Positions 6,931 through 7,604 of a stretch of 7,604 nt of DNA are shown piece by piece. A program made the translations under genes and the position numbers. The DNA is from Halovenus sp. (GTDB taxonomy: Archaea > Halobacteriota > Halobacteria > Halobacteriales > Haloarculaceae), in the NCBI GenBank assembly GCA_003551265.1, contig PUMG01000223.1:1-7604 (forward strand), in the 5' to 3' direction. Position 1 is the stretch's first letter. Every line of letters begins with the position of its first letter. The notes under the pieces were generated by a model that saw nothing but the letters and a program-made list of their open reading frames with translations, made no database searches and had not been told where the DNA came from.

Positions 6931-6938
6931 TAAATAAA
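6931..6938 (+). promoter_or_regulatory. TATA box for the amphi-Trp gene
   Basis: TAAATAAA is centred about 30 nt upstream of the ATG at 6964, predicting a transcript with almost no leader. No Shine-Dalgarno-like sequence lies between. The gene therefore appears to be transcribed separately from the UDG-like gene 104 bp upstream. Confidence 0.6.
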
Positions 6939-6963
6939 CACGCGCGTTCCGTAGCCGTGGCCG

Positions 6964-7212
6964 ATGGCAGGACGAATTACACAGAGTGAGGAGGTCGAAC
7001 GAAAAGTCGCGGCTGACAGACTGAACGCGCTCGCGGGGGAGTTTCGAGACGACGGCACTGTTCGGGTTACAATCGGCAACAAAACTGTCGAGTTACACCC
7101 GCCAGAAGAGGTAGAGTACAGCATCGACGTGGTCGAGACGAAGCGACGGTTCCGACGGAACCGCGAGAACATCCGCATCGAACTCAGCTGGAAACCCGAG
7201 AACAACGACTGA
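6964..7212 (+). CDS. Small amphi-Trp domain protein
   Basis: This 82-residue soluble protein fits the amphi-Trp family, a short domain common in haloarchaea whose function is unknown. An N-terminal helix (about 6-27) is followed by alternating polar/hydrophobic strands: TVRVTIGNKTVELHP (32-46), VEYSIDVVETK (50-60) and NIRIELSWKP (69-78). The last ends with the single conserved tryptophan, Trp76, and a proline. A basic stretch, KRRFRRNRENIR (60-71), gives it a positive patch unusual among its acidic neighbours. It has no signal peptide or membrane segment. The alternative GTG at 6957 is in another frame, and the upstream TATA box supports the ATG. Assignment rests on recognition of the pattern and not on a profile search. 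Confidence 0.85.
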   Translation: MAGRITQSEEVERKVAADRLNALAGEFRDDGTVRVTIGNKTVELHPPEEVEYSIDVVETKRRFRRNRENIRIELSWKPENND

Positions 7213-7297
7213 TACTGACGGACGAACATCGGTGCAGATTTTCGCCTGCAAGAATGGTCTTTGATTGCCGTGTACGCAGCTGGAGTGCTTCACGCTG

Positions 7298-7304
7298 TTT
7301 AATT
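7298..7304 (+). promoter_or_regulatory. TATA-like element for the hydroquinone reductase gene
   Basis: TTTAATT is centred about 26 nt upstream of the ATG at 7327, consistent with a leaderless transcript. The rest of the 114-bp gap after the amphi-Trp gene shows only a short T run (TTTT near 7235-7238) that might serve as a weak terminator. Confidence 0.55.
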
Positions 7305-7326
7305 GTCCCGGAGCCTTTCACAGCGT

Positions 7327-7604
7327 ATGAACATGCTCGTAGACGGGGAGTGGCGAACAGACACGTACCAGTTAACGAACGAAGACGGCGAGTTCGAACG
7401 CCAGACAACGCCGTTTCGCGACTGGATTCGTGACGATTCCGAGGCTCGATTCCAGCCCGAAAGCGGGCGCTATCACCTCTACGTCTCTTATGCCTGCCCG
7501 TGGGCACACAGGACGCTCCTCGTTCGCGCACTGAAAGGGCTGGAAGACCCCATCACAGTCGACGTCGTCGACCCATTTCGCGATGAAGATGGCTGGCAGT
7601 TCAC
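7327..7604 (+). CDS. Glutathionyl-hydroquinone reductase-like protein (Xi-class GST), 5' part
   Basis: The frame is open from ATG to the window end, giving 92 codons plus two bases; the gene continues outside. The N-terminus matches the YqjG/ECM4 Xi-class family: MLVDGEW near the start, TTPFRDWI (27-34), then the thioredoxin-like domain beginning YHLYVSYACPWAHRTLLVRA (49-68). The catalytic Cys57 lies in CPWAH (57-61), and VVDPFRDEDGWQF closes the visible part. Family enzymes remove a thiol adduct from glutathionyl-hydroquinones by a cysteine mechanism. Haloarchaea generally contain gamma-glutamylcysteine instead of glutathione, so the true thiol here may differ. A second in-frame ATG at 7333 is an alternative start, but the TATA spacing favours 7327. 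Confidence 0.92.
   Translation, partial: MNMLVDGEWRTDTYQLTNEDGEFERQTTPFRDWIRDDSEARFQPESGRYHLYVSYACPWAHRTLLVRALKGLEDPITVDVVDPFRDEDGWQF

Overview
The window looks like chromosomal DNA from a haloarchaeon (class Halobacteria). Every protein is strongly acidic, GC content and codon use are high-GC, most starts appear leaderless with a TATA-like hexamer about 26 nt upstream, and each recognisable gene has a typical haloarchaeal family assignment. No replicon-specific, phage or transposon genes are visible, and there is no rRNA, tRNA or CRISPR array.

Left half (minus strand, transcribed right to left): an archaeal YchF/OLA1-type GTPase (1751-2938), then a PduO-type cob(I)alamin adenosyltransferase (1097-1633), then a four-helix membrane protein with a long acidic cytoplasmic tail (62-1009). 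The tail ends at a perfect 16-bp tandem repeat that runs off the left edge of the window. A second, degenerate 21-bp tandem repeat (1695-1757) lies across the ychF stop codon, upstream of the adenosyltransferase.

Centre: ychF and cofH diverge from a 200-bp intergenic region (2939-3138) with a clear TATA-like element serving each gene. cofH (3139-4497) encodes the CofH half of FO synthase for coenzyme F420.

Right half (plus strand): a group II chaperonin (thermosome) subunit with no Gly/Met-rich tail (4580-6163) behind a strong TATA box and a Shine-Dalgarno site; a uracil-DNA-glycosylase-superfamily protein (6218-6859, GTG start); a small amphi-Trp domain protein (6964-7212); and the 5' part of a glutathionyl-hydroquinone-reductase-like gene (7327 to the window end).

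These are mostly housekeeping functions (cofactors B12 and F420, protein folding, translation-linked GTPase, DNA repair, thiol redox) and do not form one pathway. I see no clear new multi-gene system. The best leads are the two tandem repeats, both of which begin at gene 3' ends, the possible divisome role of the four-helix membrane protein, and the divergent UDG-like protein. No stretch longer than 300 bases lacks a gene.
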